Notes under the pieces: generated by a model | The model's database searches: none | Seen by the model: the letters and a program-made list of their open reading frames with translations, nothing else | Told to the model about the DNA's origin: nothing | Program-made: the position numbers and the translations under genes | Assembly: GCA_963723765.1 (NCBI GenBank) | Contig: CAVRSD010000011.1 | Location: forward strand, 62,001-126,000 | Reading direction: 5' to 3' | DNA: 64,000 nucleotides | Origin: DATBAX01 sp963723765 | GTDB taxonomy: Bacteria; Acidobacteriota; Terriglobia; Terriglobales; Acidobacteriaceae | In this document: positions 32,080-40,369 of the stretch, in pieces | How the letters are laid out: each line of letters starts with the position of its first letter | Position numbering within the stretch: the stretch's first letter is position 1

Positions 32080-33273
32080 TCAAACTAGTTTGTGCAGTTT
32101 CTTTTCATCCAGATATTTGACAACTTTGCCTACGTCCTGCGCTTGCTCCAGGGTGGTGATCAGTAGAGCATCTTCGGTTTCCACGACGACCAGATTGCTG
32201 ACTCCAACAACCGCTACAAATTTGCCGGGGGCGTGAATGTAATTTTTCCCAGCATTCAGGGTGAAGATGCCGTTAGCCGCAATCAGGTTGTCATTTGCCG
32301 GATGCTGTTTGCTGACTTGATGCTCGTGTAACGCCGTCCAGGAGCCGAGATCGTTCCATCCAAAGTCGGCGGGGAGACAGTAAATGTTGGAAGCCTGCTC
32401 TCCTTTGGCGGAACGGGGCTCGAGCACGGCGTAATCGATGCTGATATTTTCGCACTTGGGATAAAGACGACGGAAGGTGGCGGCGAATTTTGCCGTGCCA
32501 TGGGTAGCGGCAATCTGTTCGAGTATGGCCGCAGTTTTCGGCAAATGTTCGGTGAGGGCATTCGCCAGAGTGCGCGCACTCCAGAGAAACATGCCGCTGT
32601 TCCAGAAATAGTTTCCGGCGTTCAGGAATTCCTGAGCTCGGCGCGCGTCTGGTTTTTCGGTGAAGCGGCGGACGTGGAGTGCGCTTGCCGGGTCTTCGAC
32701 CCGGCCTGTACGGGCAAGAGTGCCCGTACCCACATGGTTCGTTGCCACATCGGTCGTGGCGGCTTCGATGTAGCCGTAGCCGGTTTCGGGGCGAGTGGGG
32801 CGGATGCCGAGAACGACAATGTTTTCGCCGGCAGCGGCGATTTCAATTCCTCGTTGCAGAGTTTCGCGATATTTTTTTTCGTTGGCGATTACGTGATCGG
32901 AAGGGAACAGGCCGAGGACCGCATCGGGACTGGTGCGCAACAAGATGAAAGCTGCGAGACCGATGGCGGGCGCGGTGTTGCGTCCCACGGGCTCAGCTAG
33001 AATTTGCTTTTTGTTCAAACGAGGCAACTGGCGCGTGATCTCGCGTTGCAGGTCGGCGTTGGTGATGACCCAAAAAGATTTGGGCGGAGAGAGCGGCAGC
33101 AGGCGGGCAACCGTTTGCTGGATCATGGTCTGTTTGCCGTCGAGGGCCAGCAGTTGCTTGGCACGGCGCTTGCGGCTCAGCGGCCAGAAGCGGGTGCCGC
33201 GTCCGCCGGCGAGAATTACGGGATAGAAAGTTGGAGTCTTTTTGGTCACGGGTTTAGGAATGATGCGGGTCAC
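32080..33273 (-). CDS. manC: Mannose-1-phosphate guanylyltransferase
   Basis: 397 residues. Makes GDP-mannose from mannose 1-phosphate and GTP. The nucleotidyltransferase signature reads LAGGRGTRFWPLSR followed by KQLLAL; ILAEPVGRNTAPAIGLAA, PSDHVI, and FTEKPDARRAQEFLNAGNYF with WNSGMFLW are all standard. The length shows the short form without a fused isomerase domain, consistent with a separate manA upstream. Part of a manA-manC-mutase gene set feeding GDP-mannose to polysaccharide or glycan synthesis. Confidence 0.93.
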   Translation of the reverse strand: MTRIIPKPVTKKTPTFYPVILAGGRGTRFWPLSRKRRAKQLLALDGKQTMIQQTVARLLPLSPPKSFWVITNADLQREITRQLPRLNKKQILAEPVGRNTAPAIGLAAFILLRTSPDAVLGLFPSDHVIANEKKYRETLQRGIEIAAAGENIVVLGIRPTRPETGYGYIEAATTDVATNHVGTGTLARTGRVEDPASALHVRRFTEKPDARRAQEFLNAGNYFWNSGMFLWSARTLANALTEHLPKTAAILEQIAATHGTAKFAATFRRLYPKCENISIDYAVLEPRSAKGEQASNIYCLPADFGWNDLGSWTALHEHQVSKQHPANDNLIAANGIFTLNAGKNYIHAPGKFVAVVGVSNLVVVETEDALLITTLEQAQDVGKVVKYLDEKKLHKLV

Positions 33274-33331
33274 GTCGCAAGCGTTGATTTTAGACTGCGC
33301 CCAATGGGCGCGTGGTCTGACGCTTGCCCTA

Positions 33332-33380
33332 CCCCGGACTTACGTCCGGGGCTAATATGGTTTCGCTCCTCCGGAGCTGG
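33332..33380. repeat. Double-hairpin repeat, copy 2
   Basis: CCCCGGAC-TTAC-GTCCGGGG, CTAAT, then GCTCC-TCC-GGAGC and TGG. Preceded by GGGCGCGTGGTCTG at 33307, a flank shared with copy 4. In the gap between manA and manC. Confidence 0.8.
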
Positions 33381-33512
33381 ATTGTGAAGATGAATGCAGC
33401 ATCGCATCTTCATTTGCATTCTGGGCACACCAGCTGCAGAACGCTCACCAATTAAGATGCTTAACGATTATAGAAGCATCGATGGGGAAGAACCGAGACC
33501 GCTGCAGATTTT

Positions 33513-34511
33513 TCACATTCTAGTGGCCGGCTCCGGGACGAGGACGCCCGGAACGTAGGCTTGCAGCAGCTCAATCGTCCACTGCGGACGCACGCTGAAT
33601 TCCGGAAAGCAAGCCGGAACTACAACCGCGTCGCCTTTCGCCAGCGTCACGGGCTCGTGGCCGCGGACTTCGACGACACCGCAGCCATCGACGGCGACCA
33701 GGATGTGTACGGAATTCGCGGCGTCTGGCTCAGAACGGAAATTCCAGGGCTGCTTTAGTTCGAAGCGATCGACCACGAAATTGGGCGCGGCGATCAGAGG
33801 AGATTTGCGGTTTTGCGTTCCATCCATCCTAAACGGGGCAGGCCGAACGACCTTACCGGAGGCAGTCGTTTCTTTCATTGCCGCCAGGCCTTCTTTCAAG
33901 TGCAACTCGCGCGGGCGACCGTAATCGTACAAACGATAAGTCGTGTCAGACTGCTGCTGGGTTTCCACGATGATCGAACCGGGACCCAGCGTGTGCACCG
34001 TACCGCCGGCAAGGTAAATCATTTCGCCGGGAAAGACGTTCATCCAGTTGAGCAGTTCTTCGGCACGTTGGTCATGGATTGCCTGCTCGAATTCTGCGCG
34101 GGTTGTTCCCGGCTTCAGGCCTAACGCGATCTGCGAACCCGGCTTGGCGTGAGCAATGTACCAACATTCCGTTTTTCCCCACGGTTCGCCGACGGCCTGG
34201 GCAGCGGCATCATCGGGATGCACCTGCACCGAGAGCTTTTCGTGCGGAAATAAAAACTTCAGGAGCAGGGGGAAACGCTGGGGATCTTTCGGGGCGTCTC
34301 CGATCAATTCGCGGCTGAATTGCAAACTCAATTCGGCGAGCGATTTTCCTTTCAGGGAACCGTTGGCGACCTGGCCATGATCTCCGGTGAGCCAGGACTC
34401 GCCGATCTTTTCTACGTAGCGGTGATTGGGATAGATGGGTGAAAGATCCAGCGTGCCCCAGGGACGCGGGTCGAACACGGGGGACATGAGAAGTGGGTAG
34501 AGAGCGGTCAT
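33513..34511 (-). CDS. manA: Mannose-6-phosphate isomerase, class I
   Basis: 332 residues. Zinc enzyme interconverting fructose 6-phosphate and mannose 6-phosphate. Zinc and active-site motifs visible: QVHPDD, KTECWYI, GGTVHTLGPG and LYDYGR. The C-terminal cupin (VVEVRGHEPVTLAKGDAVVVPA) is present, and the length matches the short bacterial class. First gene of the GDP-mannose set, 144 bp after the aminotransferase gene, with a hairpin repeat between them. Confidence 0.92.
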   Translation of the reverse strand: MTALYPLLMSPVFDPRPWGTLDLSPIYPNHRYVEKIGESWLTGDHGQVANGSLKGKSLAELSLQFSRELIGDAPKDPQRFPLLLKFLFPHEKLSVQVHPDDAAAQAVGEPWGKTECWYIAHAKPGSQIALGLKPGTTRAEFEQAIHDQRAEELLNWMNVFPGEMIYLAGGTVHTLGPGSIIVETQQQSDTTYRLYDYGRPRELHLKEGLAAMKETTASGKVVRPAPFRMDGTQNRKSPLIAAPNFVVDRFELKQPWNFRSEPDAANSVHILVAVDGCGVVEVRGHEPVTLAKGDAVVVPACFPEFSVRPQWTIELLQAYVPGVLVPEPATRM

Positions 34512-34562
34512 GCGGTAACTGGAATCTCGGTGAGTTTCATGAAGAGCGTCTCGTTCGACCCC

Positions 34563-34628
34563 AGGCGCTAAAGCGCGAACAAGAAAATGTCCCCTTTAAT
34601 GCAGCGCTTAAGCGCTGCTCCACCCAAA
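34563..34628. repeat. GCGCT-type hairpin repeat, copy 1
   Basis: GGCGCTAAAGCGC and, 25 bp on, the perfect palindrome GCAGCGCTTAAGCGCTGC, ending in TCCACCCAAAA. The same end and a related palindrome occur at 40219-40286. Intergenic between two minus-strand genes. Confidence 0.65.
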
Positions 34629-34655
34629 ATCTCTGCTGAATTCCCTCAGGGATCT

Positions 34656-35858
34656 CTACAAAGATGCGAAGAACTTACCCATTTTCTCCAGGCCGCGATC
34701 GAGTTCTTTGACCGATGTAGCGTACGAGATACGGATGTGGTCGCTGGTTCCGAAGCCTTCGCCGGGGACGGTGGCCACGTGCGCTTCCCGCAGAAGTTTG
34801 TTGCCGAGTTCCGCCGCAGAGGTGATGCCGCTGCGTCCGAAGAAAGAAGAGATGTTCGGGAAGGCGTAGAACGCGCCTTCCGGCATGGTGCATTTCACGC
34901 CGGGGATGGCACGCAATCCGTTCACGATGTGGTTGCGCAGTTGAATGTATTCGAGTCGCATGTCTTCGACGACTTGCTGCGGGCCGTTCAGCGCCGCGAC
35001 TGCGGCTTTCTGCACGATCGAAGTTGGATTCGAAGTGGACTGGCTCTGCAATTTTTGCATGGCGCTGACTAATTGCGCTGGGGCGAGTGCGTAGCCCATG
35101 CGCCATCCGGTCATGGCGTAGGTTTTTGAAAGCGATCCGGCCACGATGAGGCGATCGTGATAGTCGCGCAGCGAGCCAACGGAAAAATTCTTGCCCGTGT
35201 AATTCAGATACACATAGCACTCGTCGGAGATCACCCAGATGCCGCGCTGGGCGGCCATTTTGATGACAGCGGTCTGATCTTCCGGAGACATGACTGCTCC
35301 CGAAGGATTCGATGGCGAATTCAAAATGATGAGCTTGGTGCGAGGTGTGATGAGACGCTCGACCATGGCTGCGGTGATGCGGAAGTCCTGGGCTTCGTCG
35401 GTTTCAAGCAGCACACAGTTGCCGCCGGCGTAACGCACGATGTCCTTGAAAGAAACCCAGTAGGGAACGGGGAGGATGACTTCGTCGCCGTGATCGACCA
35501 GCACCTGGATAGCGTTGAACAGGACATGCTTGCCGCCGGTCGAAGCAATGACTTCTTCGCGCTTGTAACCCGATCCGAAATCGGCGTTGTGGCGGTTGAT
35601 AATAGCGTCGCGCAGTTCGATGGTGCCGCCGACGGCGGTGTAGCGGGTGAAATTGCCGTTAATGGCGGCGATGGCCGCGTCTTTAATGTGCTGCGGGGTG
35701 TTGAAGTGCGGCTCACCGGCGGTGAGGTCGACGACCTCAATGCCCTGCTGGCGGAGCTTTTCCGCCTCGGCGGCGGCGGCCATGGTGGCGGAGGGTTCGA
35801 TACGGCTGATGCGTTCAGCGAATTTTACAGCTGCGGGTGCTTCGGTCACGGGTGTCAT
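34656..35858 (-). CDS. PLP-dependent aspartate-type aminotransferase
   Basis: 400 residues, fold-type I class I aminotransferase. The PLP lysine is in SLSKTYAMTGWRMGY; NSPSNPSGAV and the C-terminal arginine in DHIRISYA bind cofactor and substrate carboxylate. Closest in character to aspartate aminotransferases of the 1-beta subgroup (PyrAT-like), transferring the amino group of aspartate to 2-oxoglutarate in the cytosol; prephenate activity also occurs in this group. Its start overlaps the coaD stop by four bases, so the two are translationally coupled. Confidence 0.88.
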   Translation of the reverse strand: MTPVTEAPAAVKFAERISRIEPSATMAAAAEAEKLRQQGIEVVDLTAGEPHFNTPQHIKDAAIAAINGNFTRYTAVGGTIELRDAIINRHNADFGSGYKREEVIASTGGKHVLFNAIQVLVDHGDEVILPVPYWVSFKDIVRYAGGNCVLLETDEAQDFRITAAMVERLITPRTKLIILNSPSNPSGAVMSPEDQTAVIKMAAQRGIWVISDECYVYLNYTGKNFSVGSLRDYHDRLIVAGSLSKTYAMTGWRMGYALAPAQLVSAMQKLQSQSTSNPTSIVQKAAVAALNGPQQVVEDMRLEYIQLRNHIVNGLRAIPGVKCTMPEGAFYAFPNISSFFGRSGITSAAELGNKLLREAHVATVPGEGFGTSDHIRISYATSVKELDRGLEKMGKFFASL

Positions 35859-36388
35859 CTTCTTCTGCCTGCCTTTGCGTTTCTGGCGTGCTGTAGTTTT
35901 ATTGCCGGGTCCAATTTTTCTTTGAGTCTTTGTTCCACCATCTCGGGGACCAGGCCAGAGACGGAGCCTCCGAGTTGCGCCACTTCGCGCACCAAGCGGG
36001 AGCTTAGATAAGAATACTGCTCCGCGGGCATCATGAATACGGTTTCCAGTTCAGGATGCAATTTCCGGTTCATGAGCGCCATTTGCAATTCGTATTCGTA
36101 ATCGCTGATGGCGCGAATGCCGCGCAGGATCGCCGTAGCCTTGACCTGGAGCGCATAGTCCACGGTGAGTCCATCGAAAGTCGCGACGCGCACATTGCGG
36201 AAGCCGTCGGTCATGGCTTCCAGCATGAGTTTTCGCTCATTCAAGCTGAAGACGGCGTGCTTTTCCGGATTGCGCAGGATCGCCACGATCAGTTCGTCGA
36301 AAATCTTGCTGCCTCGTTCGATGAGGTCCAGGTGGCCGTGGGTCGGGGGATCGAACGAGCCGGGATAGATGGCAATGACCTTTTTCAA
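35855..36388 (-). CDS. coaD: Phosphopantetheine adenylyltransferase
   Basis: 177 residues. Fourth step of coenzyme A synthesis: 4'-phosphopantetheine plus ATP to dephospho-CoA. The nucleotidyltransferase HxGH-type motif is in YPGSFDPPTHGHLDLIERG; RGIRAISDYEYELQMALMNR and YSYLSSRLVREVAQLGGSV are diagnostic. Slightly longer than usual, with a basic C-terminal tail (HARNAKAGRRR). First gene of the coaD-aminotransferase pair. Confidence 0.95.
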   Translation of the reverse strand: MKKVIAIYPGSFDPPTHGHLDLIERGSKIFDELIVAILRNPEKHAVFSLNERKLMLEAMTDGFRNVRVATFDGLTVDYALQVKATAILRGIRAISDYEYELQMALMNRKLHPELETVFMMPAEQYSYLSSRLVREVAQLGGSVSGLVPEMVEQRLKEKLDPAIKLQHARNAKAGRRR

Positions 36389-36516
36389 TGGGCCTCACAG
36401 GGGCTAAAGCGTGAAAGGTGATTGTAGTTGGCGGGGAAGAGAGATGGCAAACGAGGGCGGCTGTCGTCGGTCGAGCGTCGTTGGTCGTTGGTGTGGACGA
36501 CTCCGATGGTGCGCCG

Positions 36517-36596
36517 CCGTGGAAGAGCGGGCTTTGCAAGCCCGCGTTTACCAGCAAGACCGACTTACGCGGCGCTGAAGCGCCGCTCTTCCACGG
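36517..36596. repeat. 80-bp inverted repeat with inner hairpins
   Basis: CCGTGGAAGAGCG (36517) is exactly complementary to the end at 36596. Inside are GCGGGCTTTGCAAGCCCGC and GGCGCTGAAGCGCC. Related in composition to the GCGCT hairpin repeats at 34563 and 40219. A half copy of the 10443 element follows at 36633-36667. Together with the recA hairpin these fill the 342-bp gap between coaD and recA, which holds no gene. Confidence 0.7.
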
Positions 36597-36632
36597 TACT
36601 TTTGGTTTAGATCAGCATGCTAAAGCGCGTTC

Positions 36633-36667
36633 TCGGCACGCCTGAAGGCGATGCCCCGATACGAATC
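36633..36667. repeat. Half copy of the 10443-10633 element
   Basis: TCGGCACGCCTGAAGGCGATGC and the following CCCGATACGAATC match the right-hand hairpin and arm of the element at 10443-10633 with a handful of substitutions. The left half is not found nearby. Confidence 0.6.
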
Positions 36668-36680
36668 AACGTCTCTGGTT

Positions 36681-36720
36681 GCAGGTAGTTGGCGTCCAAG
36701 CACGGAGGCCAACTACCTGC
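36681..36720. terminator. Hairpin at the 3' end of recA
   Basis: GCAGGTAGTTGGC and its complement close a 40-base hairpin 10 bp past the recA stop. The T-run (GTTTT) is on the plus-strand side, so on the recA (minus) strand it lacks a classical U-tract; it may still stabilise the 3' end. Confidence 0.45.
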
Positions 36721-36730
36721 GTTTTGCGCA

Positions 36731-37852
36731 TTACCGCCTGGCTACGTTGGCCTTGGCGGGTTCGGGAGCGGCGCTGGGCATGGTGGTTACGCGTGCTCCC
36801 TGAGTTGGTGCGGGGGGAGCGGCGGCTTGTGCTGGTGGAACTGCAACCGGAGCGGAGCCGCCTGGGGCCAGTCCCAGTTGCTTACGCACTTCGGCGTCCA
36901 GTTTGGCATAGGTGTCGCGGTTGTCTTTGAGGAATTGGCGGGCATTTTCGCGGCCCTGACCGATGCGTTCGCCCTTGTAGCTGTACCAGGAGCCGGATTT
37001 CTCCACCAGGTTGTTGTTCGCGGCCAGATCGAGCAGATCGCCTTCACGCGAAATGCCTTCGCCGTACAGGATGTCGAATTCGGCCTCGCGGAAAGGAGCA
37101 GCGACTTTGTTCTTCACCACTTTGACGCGGGTGCGGGAGCCGGTCATGACATCACCGTCTTTAATCGCCGCGATGCGGCGAATGTCGATGCGCACGGAGG
37201 AATAAAATTTCAGGGCGCGGCCGCCGGTGGTGGTTTCGGGATTGCCGAACATGACGCCGATTTTTTCGCGGATCTGGTTGATGAAAATCAGGCAGGTGCG
37301 GGATTTGGAAACGGTTCCTGTCAGCTTTCGCAGAGCCTGGGACATCAAGCGGGCTTGCAATCCCATGTGGCTATCGCCCATTTCGCCATCGAGTTCGGCC
37401 TTGGGGACAAGAGCGGCGACGGAGTCGACCACGAGTACGTCCACGGCGCCGGAACGCACCAGGGTTTCCGTGATTTCGAGGGCCTGCTCGCCATAGTCGG
37501 GCTGGGAGACGAGGAGATTGTCGACATCGACGCCGAGCTTTTTGGCATAGCCGGGATCGAGCGCGTGTTCGGCGTCGACGAATGCGGCCAGTCCGCCAGT
37601 TTTTTGGGCTTCTGCGATGACCTGCAAGGCGATGGTGGTTTTGCCGGAAGATTCAGGACCGAAGATTTCTATGACACGGCCGCGCGGGAAGCCGCCCACG
37701 CCGAGAGCTGCGTCGAAAGAAATCGCGCCGGTGGGGATCACGGCGATAGGGACGATTTCCTTCGACCCCAGGCGCATGATCGAGCCCTTGCCAAATTGTT
37801 TCTCAATGGTTGCAAATGCCAGGTCGATTGCTTTGCTGCGTTCATCGGCCAT
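36731..37852 (-). CDS. recA: Recombinase A
   Basis: 373 residues. ATP-dependent strand-exchange protein and SOS co-protease. Walker A GPESSGKTTIAL, Walker B VDVLVVDSVAAL, the L1/L2 DNA-binding stretches (QARLMSQALRKLTG, FINQIREKIGVMFGNPETTTGG) and KAELDGEMGDSHMG are all present. The C-terminal tail is Ala/Pro-rich (residues about 335-373), longer than in E. coli. Single gene. A TATAAT -10 element is seen at 37896-37901 on the minus strand with a small palindrome just ahead of it. Confidence 0.97.
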   Translation of the reverse strand: MADERSKAIDLAFATIEKQFGKGSIMRLGSKEIVPIAVIPTGAISFDAALGVGGFPRGRVIEIFGPESSGKTTIALQVIAEAQKTGGLAAFVDAEHALDPGYAKKLGVDVDNLLVSQPDYGEQALEITETLVRSGAVDVLVVDSVAALVPKAELDGEMGDSHMGLQARLMSQALRKLTGTVSKSRTCLIFINQIREKIGVMFGNPETTTGGRALKFYSSVRIDIRRIAAIKDGDVMTGSRTRVKVVKNKVAAPFREAEFDILYGEGISREGDLLDLAANNNLVEKSGSWYSYKGERIGQGRENARQFLKDNRDTYAKLDAEVRKQLGLAPGGSAPVAVPPAQAAAPPAPTQGARVTTMPSAAPEPAKANVARR

Positions 37853-37895
37853 GAGGTATGGCTCCTTTTATGATTGCGATTGTGTTGAAGGCCGG

Positions 37896-37916
37896 ATTAT
37901 ATACTGATTTCATCAG
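37896..37916 (-). promoter_or_regulatory. recA promoter -10 with adjacent palindrome
   Basis: On the minus strand a perfect TATAAT lies about 44 bases ahead of the recA ATG. Just upstream CTGATGAAATCAG is a 13-base palindrome occupying the promoter spacer, a fitting place for a repressor site such as LexA. It does not match the known LexA boxes I can recall, so the operator role is only a suggestion. Confidence 0.4.
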
Positions 37917-37947
37917 CGAAGAAAAGGCGAATTTCTCAGAATGAAAA

Positions 37948-37976
37948 TAATCGTTGAAAAGGTTCCGAAAAGGGAA
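37948..37976. repeat. 29-bp direct repeat, left copy
   Basis: Matches 40113-40141 at 28 of 29 positions, same orientation. It includes GTTGAAAAGGTTCCGAAAAG. The two copies flank the decayed ABC transporter segment. Confidence 0.85.
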
Positions 37977-38088
37977 CGGGGGATGGGTCGTTTCGTACCG
38001 GCAAGCTCGATCGCTGGTCGTCAATTTGGATGGAAGTGGTGTTTTACGTTTCTGGACGAAGAGCGGGTCCAAGTCCCGACAAAGAGTT

Positions 38089-39836
38089 TTAAGTTCCACG
38101 ACCCAGATCGAGCAGATCGAACGAAGCGGGAGTCGAATCCTCGAAAATCAATTCCTTGTCAATTGCTTGCACCTCCCGGTGCATCCGAAAAACAACAACC
38201 CAAGAAACGAGCACGGTTGCAATTAGAAACCCCATCCATGCCGGATTCGACAAACCCCAATGCTCCAAGTATGAAGTAAGTACCACAAAAATAACGAACC
38301 CCAAGACGTACGATAATGCGACCACGACTGCGGAATCACGGAATGGCGGATAGGAACAGGTGAAGGGAATTTTGCGAAACCGAACCAGTAAAATTTCAAC
38401 AAATAGCAGAGACCAAAGCGCCACAACAATTGAGTTCAACATTCCAACCCGCCAACCCCACAGGTATCCGTAAAGCGGGAATAAGATGCAAAATATCCAT
38501 GGGAAAATGAATGTCAATATGAGTTTGCGGGCTAGAGGAATACACTCTTGCTTTGTTTTGTCGAGATTAATTCGGAATATCCAATTTGCCCGCGTCTCAA
38601 TCGGGATATCGAAAGCAAACCGTAACCCAACGATGATGCAGTAGCTCAAGATGAGTGGAATTGCCAGGTCTCGGAGGAAGGCAACCGGTCGATAGGCTTT
38701 CCGTTGAGCGACGTAAATAGAAATTGAGCAGCCATAACAACCCCCAGCCCAGAGAATGCTCCCAACACCAGGCCGTGCTGTTGCTTCGTCCTAACGTTCT
38801 CATAGCAAAGCGGTAACCAGCACGCTGAAATGGGCTCCTCAAGATAACCCGGTCAAATATTGGGAAAATCGAATGCAGGCGTCCACCCTTGTCCGAACGA
38901 GCCGCATCTCCGGTCTCTGGGATTCGCACAAAGCATCTCCGGTAACTCAAAGCGTAGATCACAAAAGCGGCCACGAGCAGGAATGCCGAGCCAACTACGG
39001 ATAACCGCCCCAGCCCAGCAAGAGACGAATCAGCTCTGCCACGAATCAACTGGCATAGACCGAGAAACCACACGGGTGGCAGAAATCTCAGCAGACTCCT
39101 GGACAGCTGTTTGAGCATTGAAGGCACCGCAAAGCTGGTTGCTAACGTCGCTACGAGACACGCAGTAATTGTTCCGCGCACGTAGAGCGAAATTCTACGA
39201 AAAGCTGCATACGGAATCGTGACCATGAGCAAACCAACGATCACAAACACCGCCAGAAAACTGAAAAGACTTGCCAAAAGTACTACGAACGTATGAACCC
39301 AGATAAACTCGGCAAAGAAAGTAAATGTGTTCTGAGACGCGCTCACCACAAGCGGAAACAAGAGGGTGGATGCAGAGTTGACATCAAGCGCGAGGATCAT
39401 CGCTAAGAAAAGAACGGCTGTCAGGTTCGCGAGAAAAATGTTCCGCATTGGAATTGGAAGAGGAACGAGATTTGAGTAGTCGCGACGGTCTGGGAAAATG
39501 CTTTCCCAGCGCCATACCGCCACAATGCCGGTCACAGTCATTGAAAGCACTATGAAAAAATACTCGTCTGAGAGTGCAGCCGATAGCGGATCGAAGGCAC
39601 GTTGGTCATGCATCCATCGAAGGAGCGAGGAATACTTATCCAATAATAAAAGTGAATAAAACCCACCTGGCAGGGCGAGCAGTGAAAGAATGAGCCCGAG
39701 GCTAAGATCGAGGTCGCCGGCCGCTGATTCCCCACTTCCGTGAAAAACACGCCCTGTGAAAAGACGTACAAGTTGATAGAAAGGGCGATGAGAATGCTCC
39801 TCCCACTCTGTCGCATCGATTGTAGAAGGGAAAGAA
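38089..39836 (-). pseudogene. ABC-transporter permease, multiply frameshifted
   Basis: A polytopic membrane protein of about 570 residues can be followed through three frames. From about 39833 to 38790 one frame gives TEWEEHSHRPFYQLVRLFTG, LLLLDKYSSLLRWMHDQRAF and many hydrophobic helices; no good start codon is seen. Near 38780 the frame shifts (HGLVLGAFSGLGVVMAAQ), and near 38700 it shifts again into AYRPVAFLRDLAIPLILSYC, ending at 38089 in FDLLDLGRGT. Both breaks read as lost bases. The sequence resembles large permease subunits found beside single ABC ATPases in Acidobacteriota. With its ATPase also truncated, the system is non-functional. Confidence 0.7.
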
Positions 39837-40112
39837 TCAGGCCTCCTCCATCGCGATGACGATGTCCCGTGTGATTTTGTCTACGTCAATCTCATCAACC
39901 AAATGCATGAACGTTTTTTCTAAGGAGAAATGCTCGATGCCGCTTTGAATAACCTCGGTCTTGTCATAGGCGAGTACGCTGCCTTTCCTTAGGATCAACA
40001 GATGAGAGCACACCTGTTCCACGACCTCTAGAACGTGAGAGCAATAAAAGACAGCCTTCCCTTTTTTACCTAATGCCTTTATTAGGTTCTTCAAGATCAA
40101 CGCGGTTGTTAG
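39837..40112 (-). pseudogene. ABC-transporter ATPase, C-terminal fragment
   Basis: The last 90 residues of an ABC ATPase survive: ALILKNLIKALGKKGK, then VFYCSHVLEVVEQVCSHLLI with the switch His, LRKGSVLAYD, ending IVIAMEEA at 39837. Walker A, the signature motif and Walker B are missing. Homology stops where the 29-bp repeat at 40113-40141 begins; the frame runs on upstream to 40388 but that part has no family character. The stop lies at the start of the permease remnant, as in an operon. Confidence 0.75.
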
Positions 40113-40141
40113 TAATTGTTGAAAAGGTTCCGAAAAGGGAA
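40113..40141. repeat. 29-bp direct repeat, right copy
   Basis: Second copy of the sequence at 37948-37976 (one mismatch). It abuts exactly the broken end of the ABC ATPase fragment, so it marks the rearrangement breakpoint. Confidence 0.85.
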
Positions 40142-40218
40142 ATATTGAAAGAGTTTTGAATTCTAGAGTGTCCGCTAAGCGATCCAATCGGCTTGTGAAG
40201 CTTGCAGTTAGGAACCTC

Positions 40219-40286
40219 AGGCGCTGAAGCGGCGCTAAAGGAACAGAACCGCTAACGCAGCGCTGAAGCGACTGCTCCACCCAAAA
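40219..40286. repeat. GCGCT-type hairpin repeat, copy 2
   Basis: AGGCGCTGAAGC and GGCGCTAAAG, then GCAGCGCTGAAGCG and CTGCTCCACCCAAAA. Same order of motifs and same end as the copy at 34563-34628. A TACAAT at 40304 just after it may be the -10 of the purM promoter. Confidence 0.6.
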
Positions 40287-40369
40287 GCACCGAATGGACG
40301 TGCTACAATTAGCCGCGTCGTTAAGCCGTTTCCGAGTACGAGAACGCCCAAACGCATCCCCGCAACTCA

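Noticed and set aside
36689..37873. 394-residue plus-strand reading frame opposite recA
   Set aside because: Antisense shadow of recA caused by its codon bias; the translation is low-complexity and has no family character.
37963..37978. GTTCC...GGAAC in the 29-bp repeat as a LexA box
   Set aside because: The half-site orientation is not that of the GAAC...GTTC boxes, and it also occurs at 40128 without a damage-response gene.
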